NCBI GenBank assembly: GCA_019635755.1
Contig: JAHBYW010000003.1
Coordinates: 372,001 to 436,000 of the forward strand
DNA length: 64,000 nucleotides
Reading direction: 5' to 3'
Origin: Rhizobiaceae bacterium
GTDB taxonomy: Bacteria > Pseudomonadota > Alphaproteobacteria > Rhizobiales > Rhizobiaceae
Both the position numbers and the translations under genes were made by a program. Under the pieces are notes generated by a model. The model saw only the letters and a list, made by a program, of their open reading frames with translations, searched no databases and was not told the DNA's origin. Numbering within the stretch: position 1 is the stretch's first letter; the number at the start of each line of letters is the position of its first letter. This document shows, piece by piece, positions 28,456 to 38,061 of this stretch.

Positions 28456-30153
28456 CTACTGCGCCGTCGGCTTGGGCAGGCCTTCGCCTTCATGGACCGG
28501 CTTGCCGTCGATCAGCGTGATCAGAACCTGGGCACCGGCGATCTCGGTCGGCGCGATTTTGGTGATGTCGGTGTCGAGCACCACCACATCGCCGCGCTTG
28601 CCGGCGGTCAGCGTGCCGGACTCGGTCTCGTCGAAGGCGGCATAGGCGCTGTTCACCGTGTACGCCTTCAGCATGTCCATCACCTCGAGCCTGTGCTGCG
28701 GCGTCAGCACGCGGCCGTCCGGATCCTCCATGTCCTGCCGCGTGACGCCAATCTGGATCGCCTCCAGCGGGTTCATCGACGACACGCTCCAGTCGCTCGA
28801 TCCGACCAGCGTCGCGCCGGCCCCCTTCAGCGCGCCGAACGGATAGAGCCATTCGGAGCGCGCAGGCCCGAGCTTCGGCTCGGTCAGGTCGGTGATGTAG
28901 GTGTCGGGATAGGCCCAGAGCGCCTGGATGTTGGCCAGCACGCCGAGGCCCTTGAAGCGGGGAACGTCCGCCTCGTTGACCAGCTGCACATGGGTGATCT
29001 GGTGGCGGCTGTCGCGCACGCCGTTCGCCTTCTGCGCCGCCTCGTAGGCGTCGAGCGTGGCCCGCACCGCCCAGTCTCCGATCGCATGCGCGTGAAGCTG
29101 CAGGCCGGCCTTGTCGGCTGCGGTGGCGATCTCGTCGAGCTGCTTCGGCGTGAACAGGAGTTCGCCGGTGGAGTTGGAGCCGACATAGGCCTCGAGCAGC
29201 GCCGCGGTGCCCGTCTCGATGACGCCGTCGACAAACAGCTTCACCGCGTTCACCTCGAGGTGCGGCGAGGCATAGCGGCCGGCGAGATCGAGCGCGCGCG
29301 TCACGCCGGCGACACCTTCCGGTGCCTCGATCTTGACGGCCGCCTTGACGCGCAGCTGCAGCGTCCCGGCCGCTTCCGCGCGCTGGTAGCCTTTCAGCAT
29401 CCACTCCTCGACCGAGGGGTCGATGATGGCAGTGACGCCATAGCTCAGTGCTTCGGCCTGCGCGGACTCCAGTCCTCCATCGACCTGCTCGTCGGGATAG
29501 TCCGGCAGGAACGCCTTGACCATGTCCATCGCGCTTTCGCGCAGCAGGCCGCTGGCGCGGCCGCTGCCGTCGCGCTCGATCCGCCCGCCCTCGGGATCCT
29601 TGGTCGTGTCGATGATGCCGGCGGCCCTGAGCGCCGCCGTGTTCGCCCAGCCGGAATGGCCATCCACGGAGGAGATGTAGGCCGGCCGGTCGCCGGTGAA
29701 TTCGTCCAGCATGGCGGCGGTGGCGTCCGGGAAGGCGGCGATGTCCCATCCAGCGCCGCGAATCCACGCGCCTTCCGGCAGCGAGTCGATGTCGGCGTCC
29801 TCGATGGCCTGGGCGACGTCCTCCTTGGAGGTGGCATCCCAGAAGCTGACATCGAGCGCCTCCGTCGCGCTCCAGATCAGGTGGTTGTGGCCATCCTGGA
29901 AGCCCGGCAGGACGAGCGCACCGGCGGGCAGGTCATAGACCGTGGCGCCGGCAAGGTACGAGGCTATGTCGGCGTCGGAGCCGACCGCGGCGATCTTGCC
30001 GTCGACGATGGCGATGGCGGTGGCCTCCGGTCTCGCCTCGTCCATGGTCAGCACGCGCGCGCCGCGCAGCACCAGCGTGTCGGCGAAAGCCGCGGAACCG
30101 AGCAGCAGGGTGAAGCTCGCGGCCAGCAGGCCTGCCCGTTGAAAGCGCGTCAT
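28456..30153 (-). CDS. Secreted amidohydrolase, YtcJ-like
   Basis: 565 residues. An N-terminal signal peptide (about residues 1-24) predicts periplasmic location, unusual for this mostly cytoplasmic family. Metal-site motifs are GFQDGHNHLIWS near residue 85, SVDGHSGWAN near residue 160, KLFVDGVIETGTAA near residue 295, HAHAIGDWAV near residue 340 and the late SSDWSV. The family hydrolyses amide or cyclic C-N bonds; the substrate is unknown. Transcribed alone, convergent with aglR. A second, cytoplasmic paralogue lies at 34208-35872. Confidence 0.87.
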   Translation of the reverse strand: MTRFQRAGLLAASFTLLLGSAAFADTLVLRGARVLTMDEARPEATAIAIVDGKIAAVGSDADIASYLAGATVYDLPAGALVLPGFQDGHNHLIWSATEALDVSFWDATSKEDVAQAIEDADIDSLPEGAWIRGAGWDIAAFPDATAAMLDEFTGDRPAYISSVDGHSGWANTAALRAAGIIDTTKDPEGGRIERDGSGRASGLLRESAMDMVKAFLPDYPDEQVDGGLESAQAEALSYGVTAIIDPSVEEWMLKGYQRAEAAGTLQLRVKAAVKIEAPEGVAGVTRALDLAGRYASPHLEVNAVKLFVDGVIETGTAALLEAYVGSNSTGELLFTPKQLDEIATAADKAGLQLHAHAIGDWAVRATLDAYEAAQKANGVRDSRHQITHVQLVNEADVPRFKGLGVLANIQALWAYPDTYITDLTEPKLGPARSEWLYPFGALKGAGATLVGSSDWSVSSMNPLEAIQIGVTRQDMEDPDGRVLTPQHRLEVMDMLKAYTVNSAYAAFDETESGTLTAGKRGDVVVLDTDITKIAPTEIAGAQVLITLIDGKPVHEGEGLPKPTAQ

Positions 30154-30240
30154 GGTGTCGATCCTCCTGCGTCCCAGGCTCGGAACCTACAGGGGCGTTT
30201 TTTGGGCGGTCAAGCCGGGCGGCCTGCGATGGGCGGCAGC

Positions 30241-30537
30241 TCAGATGCCGGAGCCGAACAGTTCCTGCGCATTGTCGCCCTGCCATGGAGCAGGCGCAGG
30301 CGAGCCGGCGGAGGGCAGGGGCATCCAGCACTTCAGTTCCGGATCGGCATAGGCGACGATGTTGCCGGGATGGGAATCGCTGGACCGCCAGCCTTCGATG
30401 CCGAACTGATCGGCCCGCGACCAATAGGCCACATCGACCTCGGCCGGCCCCTGCTCGGAGGAGCGCACCGTCACCAGGATGCGCGTGCCATCCTTCGGCG
30501 CGGTCGCGATGTGGCGCCATCCGTCGGCTTCAGCCAT
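30241..30537 (-). CDS. Small DUF551-like protein
   Basis: 98 residues from ATG 30537 with a strong AGGAGGA ribosome site; the longer frame to 30930 overlaps the SDR gene and is rejected. WRHIATAPKDGTRILV at the N-terminus and KCWMPLP near residue 73 match the DUF551-like pattern of small proteins seen in phages and rhizobial chromosomes. No known function. It stands alone between the amidohydrolase and SDR genes, all leftward. Confidence 0.72.
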   Translation of the reverse strand: MAEADGWRHIATAPKDGTRILVTVRSSEQGPAEVDVAYWSRADQFGIEGWRSSDSHPGNIVAYADPELKCWMPLPSAGSPAPAPWQGDNAQELFGSGI

Positions 30538-30602
30538 GCGTTCCTCCTCGTGCGGCTTCCGGCAAAACCTACAGCCGCGAGGCGGAGGGTCAAGAGTCGC
30601 CG

Positions 30603-31511
30603 CTACCGGTACCCGGTCGCGTCGGCCGGCTTGCCGGCCTCCGATACCTCGACGATGTAGCGCCACGCGTCGGGCTGCGACCCGTCGACATCGGTAAAGC
30701 CGTACACCTTGGCGAGTTCGCCAGACGACAGCGATCGTCCATTCCAGCGGGCGTGATCCGGGTCTGCGGTCAAGGCCGCGACCGCCCGGCCGACGAAGCG
30801 CGGGGTCTCGGATATGATGAAGTGTGGCATGATCTTGGTTCCGTCCCGCCAGTTTTCCTCCGACACTCCATAGTGCTCCAGCATCATCTCGGAGCGCAGC
30901 CAGCCGGGCGTCAGCGACACGGATGTACACCCGTGCTTCGCGAGGTCCTGCGCGTGGGACCAGCCCATGCGGTTCACCGCCACCTTGGCGAGGTCGTAGA
31001 AGGGCGACAGCCGATAGTGGTCGGCATTGTAGTCAGTCGTTCCGTCCGTCACCTCGACCAGCAATCCCCCTGGGCGTTCGATCAGAAGAGGTAGGGCGAA
31101 GTGCGCCGTGATCAGATGCGTATCGATGCCGAGCCGGAGCAGACGCAGACCATTCTCGAGGTTGTGCTCCCACACCGCCTTGTTCCACTCGAACAGAAGC
31201 TCGCCGCCCCAGATGTCGTTGACGACCACATCGAGCCTACCGGCCTCCGCGCGGATCTTCTCGACCAGGGCACGGACTTCGTCCGGCACGAGATGATCGG
31301 TCGGTACGGCGATGCCCTTTCCGCCAGCGGCGGTTACGAGATCGGCCGTGTCCTCAACCGTCTCGGCGCGGTCGTATTCCGAGCGTCGGCTGCGGGTCGA
31401 GCGGCCGGTCACATAGACCGTCGCGCCCGCCGCGCCCAATTCGACGGCGATGCCGCGCCCGGCGCCACGTGTCGCTCCGGCCACCAGGGCGACCTTTTCT
31501 GACAGTGCCAT
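30603..31511 (-). CDS. Short-chain dehydrogenase/reductase
   Basis: 302 residues from ATG 31511 (AAGGTGA upstream); the frame to 31577 crosses the operator. The dinucleotide site is GATRGAGRGIAVELG and the following TGRSTRSRRS, whose basic residues suggest NADPH. The catalytic YDLAK (Tyr-x3-Lys) lies near residue 180. The usual NNAG is VVNDIWGG and the catalytic serine position reads VTDGTT, so a Thr may replace it, as in DHRS1-like members. Substrate unknown. Divergent from a TetR gene, which probably controls it. Confidence 0.88.
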   Translation of the reverse strand: MALSEKVALVAGATRGAGRGIAVELGAAGATVYVTGRSTRSRRSEYDRAETVEDTADLVTAAGGKGIAVPTDHLVPDEVRALVEKIRAEAGRLDVVVNDIWGGELLFEWNKAVWEHNLENGLRLLRLGIDTHLITAHFALPLLIERPGGLLVEVTDGTTDYNADHYRLSPFYDLAKVAVNRMGWSHAQDLAKHGCTSVSLTPGWLRSEMMLEHYGVSEENWRDGTKIMPHFIISETPRFVGRAVAALTADPDHARWNGRSLSSGELAKVYGFTDVDGSQPDAWRYIVEVSEAGKPADATGYR

Positions 31512-31568
31512 GCAATCACCTTTGTGAACTTCCACACGGAGCGGTGGCGAGTCGCTGGTTTTCCGATA

Positions 31569-31590
31569 TATAAACATCTATTCGGTTATA
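31569..31590. promoter_or_regulatory. Candidate TetR operator
   Basis: TATAAAC-N8-GGTTATA, an inverted repeat with 6 of 7 arm positions matching, in the 93-bp AT-rich divergent promoter between the SDR and TetR genes. Its position lets one dimer repress both. Confidence 0.5.
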
Positions 31591-31604
31591 AATCACGGGT
31601 CAAC

Positions 31605-32165
31605 ATGCCTCGACCAAAGACGAGATCCGACGCGGAAGTGCTCGAAGCGGCGTTGGCGCTGATCTACGCGACGGGCCCGGACGCGTTGACGTTTCAAAGT
31701 CTGTCGGCTGCGTGCGGGCTTTCGGCGGCTACGCTGGTGCAGCGTTTTGGAACCAAGTCGAAGCTGAAGCAGGCGGCATTGTTGATGGCCTGGGACCGTC
31801 TTGATGCCGATACATCGAGGCTTGCGGAAACGCTGCCGAAGACGCCTGCCGGCGCGATCAGGCTTCTGACCGCTCTTTCAAAGTCCTATGGCGGTATCGA
31901 AAAATATGCCGAGGGTCTGCTGGTTCTGCGCGAGGACTTTCGCGACCCGGTTCTCAGGGCGCGCGGCGCCGCATGGAAGGTGGCGCTTTCGGCTGTTCTG
32001 GACGAGTGCTTTCGAGATGCCCCGGGCACGCCGCGCGGCGTGGGCCTGCTGCTGGCCTCCCAGTGGCAGGGTTGCCTCCTCTGGTGGGGCTTCGACGGTA
32101 AAGGTGACGCCGACCGCTACGTGCAGTGGCACCTGAAACGGTTCGTCGGCACAGTCACGCGGTAG
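31605..32165 (+). CDS. TetR/AcrR-family regulator
   Basis: 186 residues from ATG 31605; the 27 upstream codons in frame lie in the promoter. The N-terminal helix-turn-helix is SDAEVLEAALALIYATGPDALTFQSLSAACGLSAATLVQRFGTKSKLKQAALLMAW, with the usual TetR recognition helix. The ligand domain has no assigned family. Divergent to the SDR gene, whose product could generate or remove the inducer. Confidence 0.9.
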   Translation: MPRPKTRSDAEVLEAALALIYATGPDALTFQSLSAACGLSAATLVQRFGTKSKLKQAALLMAWDRLDADTSRLAETLPKTPAGAIRLLTALSKSYGGIEKYAEGLLVLREDFRDPVLRARGAAWKVALSAVLDECFRDAPGTPRGVGLLLASQWQGCLLWWGFDGKGDADRYVQWHLKRFVGTVTR

Positions 32166-32168
32166 GCA

Positions 32169-33044
32169 TCAGTCCGGTCCGCCGTCCAGCGTGGCGAGCA
32201 CACCGTAGAGTTCCGGCCGGCGGTCGCGGAACAGACCCCAGGCGGCACGGTCGGCGGCAAGCCTCGCGCGGTCGAAAGTCGCGGTGAGCACGGCTTCCCC
32301 GTCGCGGCCGGTCTCGGCAAGAAGTTCTCCGGAAGCGCCGGCGATGAAGGACGAGCCGTAATAGGTCTGCGTCTTGCCGCCGACATGCTCGGTGCCGATG
32401 CGGTTGGCCGCGGCGACCGGCATGAGGTTGGCGCCGGCATGGCCGCGCATGGTCGTGCGCCAGTGCTGCATCGAATCGAAGTCTGGCCGGCCGGGCTCGG
32501 AGCCGATTGCGGTCGGGTAGAGCAGCAGTTCCGCACCCATCAGCGCCATGGCGCGGGCGGCTTCCGGAAACCACTGGTCCCAGCAGATGCCGACGCCGAC
32601 CACGCCGAAGCGCGTCGGCCAGACACGGAAGCCTGTGTCGCCCGGATTGAAATAGAACTTCTCCGAGTAACCGGGCCCGTCCGGGATGTGGGACTTGCGG
32701 TAGAGGCCGAGGTCGCTGCCGGCGTCGAGCATGACGACCGTGTTGAAATAGGCCTGGTTTCGGCGCTCGAACAGCGACACGGGCAGCACGATGCCGAGCT
32801 CGGCAGACAGCGCCTTCATGGCCGAGAGCGTCGGATGCGCGCTGTCGAGCGGTCGGGCGCGCGCGAAGTGCGCCGGGCTCTCCTCCTGACAGAAATAGAG
32901 ACCTTCGAAGAGTTCCTGCACGAGCACGATGTTGGCGCCGCACGCGGCAGCATCGCGCACCAGCCGGGAGGCGGTTGCGACGTTCTCGTCGGCGTCGTCG
33001 GTGCAGGCAAATTGCACGACGCCAAGCGTAACCTCGTTCGCCAT
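32169..33044 (-). CDS. aguB: N-carbamoylputrescine amidase
   Basis: Nitrilase-superfamily enzyme of 291 residues that turns N-carbamoylputrescine into putrescine, CO2 and ammonia. The triad is Glu44 in VQELFEG, Lys117 in YRKSHIPDGPGY and Cys154 in GICWDQWFPE. FYFNPGDTGF and the NRIGTE block match the AguB branch and not omega-amidases. Its ATG shares one base with the stop of the upstream deacetylase gene (TGATG), so the two are translated together. Both point to polyamine use, consistent with the PotABCD transporter 3 kb away. Confidence 0.92.
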   Translation of the reverse strand: MANEVTLGVVQFACTDDADENVATASRLVRDAAACGANIVLVQELFEGLYFCQEESPAHFARARPLDSAHPTLSAMKALSAELGIVLPVSLFERRNQAYFNTVVMLDAGSDLGLYRKSHIPDGPGYSEKFYFNPGDTGFRVWPTRFGVVGVGICWDQWFPEAARAMALMGAELLLYPTAIGSEPGRPDFDSMQHWRTTMRGHAGANLMPVAAANRIGTEHVGGKTQTYYGSSFIAGASGELLAETGRDGEAVLTATFDRARLAADRAAWGLFRDRRPELYGVLATLDGGPD

Positions 33045-34075
33045 CAGGCACCCTCGAAGCCGGTCAGGACGCCGACGGCGTTGACGCCGATCTCGTCCAC
33101 CGCGTAGCCGCCTTCCATGACGAACAGCGTCGGGAGGCCGAGCGCGGCGATGCGTTTGCCGATCTTCGGATAGTCGGCACTGGTCAGCTTGAACTTCGAG
33201 ATCGGGTCCTTCTCGAAGGTGTCGACGCCGAGCGAGACGACGACGATGTCGGGCTTGTAGGACGCCAGTCTGCGGCAGCCGTCCTCCAGCGCTTCGTTCC
33301 ATTTCGCCCACGGCGTGCCGAACGGCATGGGGTAGTTGTGGTTGAAGCCCGTGCCCGCGCCCTCCCCCGTCTCGTCGGCGTAGCCCAGGAAATACGGGTA
33401 CTCGACCTGCGGGTCGCCGTGCAGGTTGATCACCTGCACGTCGTCGCGGGCGTAGAAGATCTGCTGCGTTCCGTTGCCATGGTGATAGTCCACGTCGAGA
33501 ATCGACACGCGGCTCGCGCCGTTCTCGCGAAACCAGTGCGCGGCGACCGCGGCGTTGTTGATGAAGCAATAGCCACCCATGAAGGCATCGCCCGCGTGGT
33601 GGCCCGGCGGGCGGCAGAGCGCGAAGGCGGCGCGTTCGCCGCCCTTCACCAGGCCGGCGGCCGTGAGTGCCACGTCGAAGGACGATTTGATTGCCTCCCA
33701 CGTTCCCTTCACGAACGTCGCGCCGGCGTCGAAGGAATAGTAGCCGAGCAGCGCCTCGGTCGACTTCGGCACGACGTCGCCGCGCAGGCCGCGCGTCGGC
33801 CAGGTCATCGGCATCGCCGTGCCGTCGCGGCCCTCGGCCAGCCACCGGTCATAGACCGTGGGCAGGAAGTCGACGAAGTCGGCACGGTGGACCTTCTTCG
33901 CCCAGGCGAGATCATGGTCCGCCGGCGCGACGATGGCCCCCAGCCGCTCGGACTCTACGCGCGCCTTGATGATCTCGGCGCGCGAGGGTTTCTCGAAGGC
34001 CGGAACCATGGCGCCCGCGATCAGCTCGACGTTGCCGGAATGGCCAAGGTGTTTCGGCGAATAGACGGTCTTCAT
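33044..34075 (-). CDS. Histone deacetylase-family acetylpolyamine amidohydrolase
   Basis: 343 residues from ATG 34075 (a TTG at 34078 precedes it). Zn-deacetylase motifs are present: CRPPGHHAGDAFMGGYCFINNAAVAA, ILDVDYHHGNGTQQIFY and VVVSLGVDTFEKDP, with EGGYAVDEIG near the end carrying the catalytic Tyr context. Bacterial members of this shape remove acetyl groups from acetylputrescine and related polyamines. The one-base overlap with aguB supports that assignment. First gene of a leftward pair; a GAGGGG ribosome site precedes it. Confidence 0.9.
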   Translation of the reverse strand: MKTVYSPKHLGHSGNVELIAGAMVPAFEKPSRAEIIKARVESERLGAIVAPADHDLAWAKKVHRADFVDFLPTVYDRWLAEGRDGTAMPMTWPTRGLRGDVVPKSTEALLGYYSFDAGATFVKGTWEAIKSSFDVALTAAGLVKGGERAAFALCRPPGHHAGDAFMGGYCFINNAAVAAHWFRENGASRVSILDVDYHHGNGTQQIFYARDDVQVINLHGDPQVEYPYFLGYADETGEGAGTGFNHNYPMPFGTPWAKWNEALEDGCRRLASYKPDIVVVSLGVDTFEKDPISKFKLTSADYPKIGKRIAALGLPTLFVMEGGYAVDEIGVNAVGVLTGFEGA

Positions 34076-34207
34076 CAAGGCCCCTCATTGCTCGCGTCCA
34101 AGCTAGCCGGCCGCTCACGGGTCGGACAAGGGCGCGGCCCGGAAATCCGCCTGCACTTCCCTCGGCTTTCGCGCCAGTGCTACCCTTGGTCACTGAGGGA
34201 GACTGTC

Positions 34208-35872
34208 ATGCCGCATGCCGATCTGGTCGTCGAGAACGGTCACGTGATCACCATGGATCCGGACCGCCCCCGCGCCGAAGCGGTCGCGGTCAGGGATGGG
34301 CGCATCGTCGCCGTCGGTGACACCCACGACGTGCATGACCTGAAAGGACCGGCGACGAAGGTCATCGACGCGGCCGGCAACACGGTCCTCCCAGGCTTCA
34401 TCGAAGCGCATATGCATCTCTTCGGCGGCGCGACGCAGCTCGACCACCTGCAGCTCTTCGGCATTCGTGGTTTCGATGCGCTGTCGGAGGCCATCCGCGA
34501 CTATGCCGCCGCGCGGCGCGACAAGCCCTGGCTGATCGGCCAGGGGGCCGACTATACGATCCTGTCGGTCGGCGAGCGCGTCACCCGCCATCATCTCGAC
34601 CGCATCATCGCGGACCGGCCGTTCATGATGATCACGCCGGACCATCACACGGCCTGGGCCAACACCAGGGCGCTGGAACAGGCCGGCATCCTGCGCGGCA
34701 AGAGGCTCGGGCCCGGAAACGAGATCGTCATGGATGCCGACGGGCTGGCAAGCGGCGAGCTGCGCGAGGGAGAGGCGTTCAACCCGTTGATCGAACTGGC
34801 CGGCGAAGGCCGGACGCGGCTCGGGCTCTCCACCGGCGGCGAGCCGGACCCCTATCCGACCCCGGCCGAGTTCGCGGCCGACAGCGCGATCCTGCGGCGC
34901 GGCCTTGCCTGGTGCGCCAGCCATGGCATCACGTCGTTCCAGAACATGGACGGAAATCTCTACCAGCTGCAGCTGCTGGCGCAGATCGAGGCCGAAGGCG
35001 ATCTGATCTGCCGTGCGCAGATCCCGTTCCATTTCAAGAATTTCATGACACTCGCCGACCTGGAGAAGGCGTCGGCGATGGCGCGCAGCTACACCGGCGA
35101 CTGGCTGAAGTCCGGCATGGTCAAGATCTTCATGGACGGGGTCCTGGATTCCTGGACGGCGGTCATGCTCGATGAATACAGCGATCGTCCCGGCTGGACC
35201 GGCGAGCCGCTGTTCTCACCGGAATTCTTCGCCGAGGTCGCGACCGAGGCGGACCGGCGCGGACTGCAGATCGCGGTGCATGCCATCGGCGACGGCGCCG
35301 TGCGCACGGTGCTCGACGGCTACGAGGCGGCGCAGCACGCCAATGGCCGTCGCGACAGCCGTCATCGCGTGGAGCACGTCGAGGTGACGACGGAGACCGA
35401 CATCCCACGATTCGCCGCGCTGGGCGTCATCGCGTCCATGCAGCCCACGCATCCGCCGGGCTCGGGCGGATTCCCGCTGGAGCCGACGATCACGCGCATC
35501 GGCCGCAAGCGCTGGCCCGTGTCGTTCCCGACGCGGACGCTGAAGGAGGCCGGCGCACGTGTCGTCTTCGCCTCGGACTGGCCCGTGGCACCGATCGATC
35601 CGATCCTGGGAATCCAGGCGGCGGTCATGCGCAAGCCATGGGCGGACGACCTGCCCGATCAGCGGCTGACGCTCGATGAGGCTATCCACGCCTATACCGT
35701 GGAAGGCGCCTATGCTGAGTTCGCCGAAGCCAGGAAAGGCCGGCTCAAGCCGGGCTTCCTCGGCGATCTCGTCGTCCTCTCCGACGAGATCGAGGAGACA
35801 CAGCCCAGCCAGTTCATGACCATCCGGCCGGTCACCACGATCTGCGGCGGACGCGTGACCTATCAGGCCTGA
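34208..35872 (+). CDS. Cytoplasmic amidohydrolase, YtcJ-like
   Basis: 554 residues from ATG 34208, with no signal peptide. Metal motifs are GFIEAHMHLFGG near residue 62, TPDHHTAWAN near residue 143, KIFMDGVLDSWTA near residue 306, HAIGDGAV near residue 359 and ASDWPVAPIDP near residue 458. The same family as the secreted protein at 28456-30153, but clearly diverged. It diverges from the polyamine deacetylase/aguB pair and precedes the Pot transporter operon by 155 bp, which holds no clear signal. A C-N hydrolase acting on an imported amine derivative is plausible. Confidence 0.87.
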   Translation: MPHADLVVENGHVITMDPDRPRAEAVAVRDGRIVAVGDTHDVHDLKGPATKVIDAAGNTVLPGFIEAHMHLFGGATQLDHLQLFGIRGFDALSEAIRDYAAARRDKPWLIGQGADYTILSVGERVTRHHLDRIIADRPFMMITPDHHTAWANTRALEQAGILRGKRLGPGNEIVMDADGLASGELREGEAFNPLIELAGEGRTRLGLSTGGEPDPYPTPAEFAADSAILRRGLAWCASHGITSFQNMDGNLYQLQLLAQIEAEGDLICRAQIPFHFKNFMTLADLEKASAMARSYTGDWLKSGMVKIFMDGVLDSWTAVMLDEYSDRPGWTGEPLFSPEFFAEVATEADRRGLQIAVHAIGDGAVRTVLDGYEAAQHANGRRDSRHRVEHVEVTTETDIPRFAALGVIASMQPTHPPGSGGFPLEPTITRIGRKRWPVSFPTRTLKEAGARVVFASDWPVAPIDPILGIQAAVMRKPWADDLPDQRLTLDEAIHAYTVEGAYAEFAEARKGRLKPGFLGDLVVLSDEIEETQPSQFMTIRPVTTICGGRVTYQA

Positions 35873-36027
35873 TGCCGGCATCGATTCTGAACGCGGATTC
35901 AAAACAGTCGATTGCCAAGCCGCGGACCATGTGCTGACATCGACCTCTCCATAAAGCCGCCTCCAAGAGCGGCCCACAGCAATTCCAGCAAGAAAGCGCA
36001 GAGGTTTTGCGTCCGGAATTGCCTCGA

Positions 36028-37137
36028 ATGACAGGGGACATCGTGCCGGAAAAGCCGGTCAGGGACGCAATCGAAGTCCGTGGGGTCAGCAAGATCTTCG
36101 GCGCCGGCGAAGGCCGGGTCGCGGCGTTGGACGATGTCTCGGTGTCGATCCGCGAGAACGAGTTCTTCACGCTGCTCGGGCCGTCGGGATGCGGCAAGAC
36201 CACGCTGCTCCGGCTGATCGCAGGCTTCGATTTCCCCACCTCCGGCCAGATCATGCTGCACGGCGAGGACATCGCGCCGCTGCCGCCGTTCAAACGGCCG
36301 GTGAACACCGTGTTCCAGAACTATGCGCTGTTCCCGCACATGACGGTGGCGCAGAACATCGGCTTCGGTCTCGAAATGCTCGGACGGCCGAAAGCCGAGA
36401 TCGAGGCGCGCGTGGCGGCGATGCTGAAGCTGGTCCAGATGGAGAAGCTCGCCGGCCGCCGCACCAGCCAGATCTCCGGCGGCCAGCAGCAGCGTGTGGC
36501 GCTGGCGCGCGCGCTGGCGCCGGCACCCAAGGTGCTGCTGCTGGACGAGCCGCTGTCAGCGCTCGACTTCAAGCTGCGCAAGGAGATGCAGATCGAGCTG
36601 AAGCGCCTGCAGCACGAAACGGGCATCACCTTCATCTTCGTCACACACGACCAGGAAGAAGCGCTGACCATGTCCGACCGCATCGCGGTGATGTCATCCG
36701 GCAGGATCCTGCAGGTCGGCGGTCCGCGCGACATCTACGACCATCCGGCCGAGCGCTTCGTCGCAAATTTCATCGGCGACACCAACTTCCTGCCGGCGAC
36801 GGTGCTCTCGAGCGCCGGCGGCAAGGCGCGGGTTAAGCTGGCCTCCGGCATCGAGATCGATGCGCCTCTGCCAGCGGGTTTCACGCCCGGCAGCGAGGTG
36901 ACCGTGGTGGTGCGCCCCGAGCACGCGCGGCTGATGCGCGAGGCCTCGACGCTCAACGGCACGGTCGAGAACGTCGTCTATTTCGGCACCGATACGCATT
37001 TCCACGTCGCGCTCGACCAGGGCCGCGGCTTCGTGGTGCGGCAGCAGAACGCGCGCAGCGGCGAAGCCGGCGTCTCCGCCGGCGACCGCGTCGGCATCTT
37101 CGTCGGCGACGGCGCCGCTCAGGTCCTGAAGGACTAG
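36028..37137 (+). CDS. potA: Spermidine/putrescine ABC transporter ATP-binding protein
   Basis: 369 residues from ATG 36028. Walker [17 protein letters not shown], signature [15 protein letters not shown], Walker [17 protein letters not shown] and H-loop [14 protein letters not shown] are intact. The [28 protein letters not shown]-loop region and a C-terminal TOBE domain ([11 protein letters not shown]) are PotA-like. First gene of the operon, 3 bp before the permease gene. Confidence 0.94.
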   Translation: MTGDIVPEKPVRDAIEVRGVSKIFGAGEGRVAALDDVSVSIRENEFFTLLGPSGCGKTTLLRLIAGFDFPTSGQIMLHGEDIAPLPPFKRPVNTVFQNYALFPHMTVAQNIGFGLEMLGRPKAEIEARVAAMLKLVQMEKLAGRRTSQISGGQQQRVALARALAPAPKVLLLDEPLSALDFKLRKEMQIELKRLQHETGITFIFVTHDQEEALTMSDRIAVMSSGRILQVGGPRDIYDHPAERFVANFIGDTNFLPATVLSSAGGKARVKLASGIEIDAPLPAGFTPGSEVTVVVRPEHARLMREASTLNGTVENVVYFGTDTHFHVALDQGRGFVVRQQNARSGEAGVSAGDRVGIFVGDGAAQVLKD

Positions 37138-37140
37138 GCG

Positions 37141-38061
37141 ATGGCGAGCGCGCGGGACTTTGCCGAAAGCGCCGAGCGGCAAGACGTCCGCCGGCGCTGG
37201 GCACTGCTCTCGCCGGCGCTCGTCATCATCTTCTTCGCCGCCGTCGGCCCGCTCTTCATCATGCTGGTCTATTCTTTCCTGCAGAAGGGCGACTACGGCG
37301 GCGTGCGCTGGGCCTTCTCGACGGACGGCTGGTTCAGCGTCTTCTTCCAGCGCGACATCTTCGATGACACGCTGTCCTTCGCCGACGCTCACATCTCGAT
37401 CCTGTGGCGGTCGGTGCGCCTGTCGCTCATGACGACGCTGTTCACCTTCCTTCTCGGATTTCCCACGGCCTATTTCATCGCGACCCGGCCCGAGAAGTCG
37501 CGCGACATCTGGCTGTTCCTCATCACCATCCCGTTCTGGACCAACCTGCTCATCCGCACCTTCGCGATGCAGGAGGTGATCCGCAACGAGGGCGTCATCA
37601 ACACCGCGCTGCTGTGGCTCGGCATCGTCGATCAGCCGATCCAGATCATGTACACCGACAAGGCCATCCTGTTCGGCATGCTCTACGTCTACCTGCCGCT
37701 GATGGTTCTGCCGCTCTACGCCAGCCTGGAGAAGCTCGACTTCCGGCTGGTCGAGGCTGCCTACGACCTCTATGCAACGCGCTTCCAGGTGCTGCGCCGC
37801 GTGATCATGCCGCTGGTGAAGCCGGGGATCATCGCCGGTTCGATCCTCGTCTTCATCCCGTCGCTCGGCGCCTATGTCACGCCGCGCGTGCTGGGCGGCG
37901 GCAAGAACCTGATGCTGGGCAATCTGATCGAACTGCAGTTCGGCCAGGGCCGGAACTGGCCGCTCGGCGCGGCGCTGTCGATGACGCTGCTGGCGCTGGT
38001 GATGGTCGCGCTCCTCATCTACGCGCGACAGGCGCAGTCGCGGAGCCTGCGTCATGGCTAG
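37141..38061 (+). CDS. potB: Polyamine-type ABC permease (PotB family)
   Basis: 306 residues, six main hydrophobic segments after a charged N-terminus. The EAA loop is LVEAAYDLYATRFQVLRRVIMPLVKPG near residue 205, and the IPFWTNLLIRTFAMQEVIRNEG block is diagnostic of PotB/PotH. It overlaps potC by 8 nt. Confidence 0.94.
   Translation: MASARDFAESAERQDVRRRWALLSPALVIIFFAAVGPLFIMLVYSFLQKGDYGGVRWAFSTDGWFSVFFQRDIFDDTLSFADAHISILWRSVRLSLMTTLFTFLLGFPTAYFIATRPEKSRDIWLFLITIPFWTNLLIRTFAMQEVIRNEGVINTALLWLGIVDQPIQIMYTDKAILFGMLYVYLPLMVLPLYASLEKLDFRLVEAAYDLYATRFQVLRRVIMPLVKPGIIAGSILVFIPSLGAYVTPRVLGGGKNLMLGNLIELQFGQGRNWPLGAALSMTLLALVMVALLIYARQAQSRSLRHG

Noticed and set aside
28117-30660. Rightward 847-codon frame over aglR and the amidohydrolase
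   Set aside because: It covers two genes of different strand and known families, with Arg/His-rich composition.
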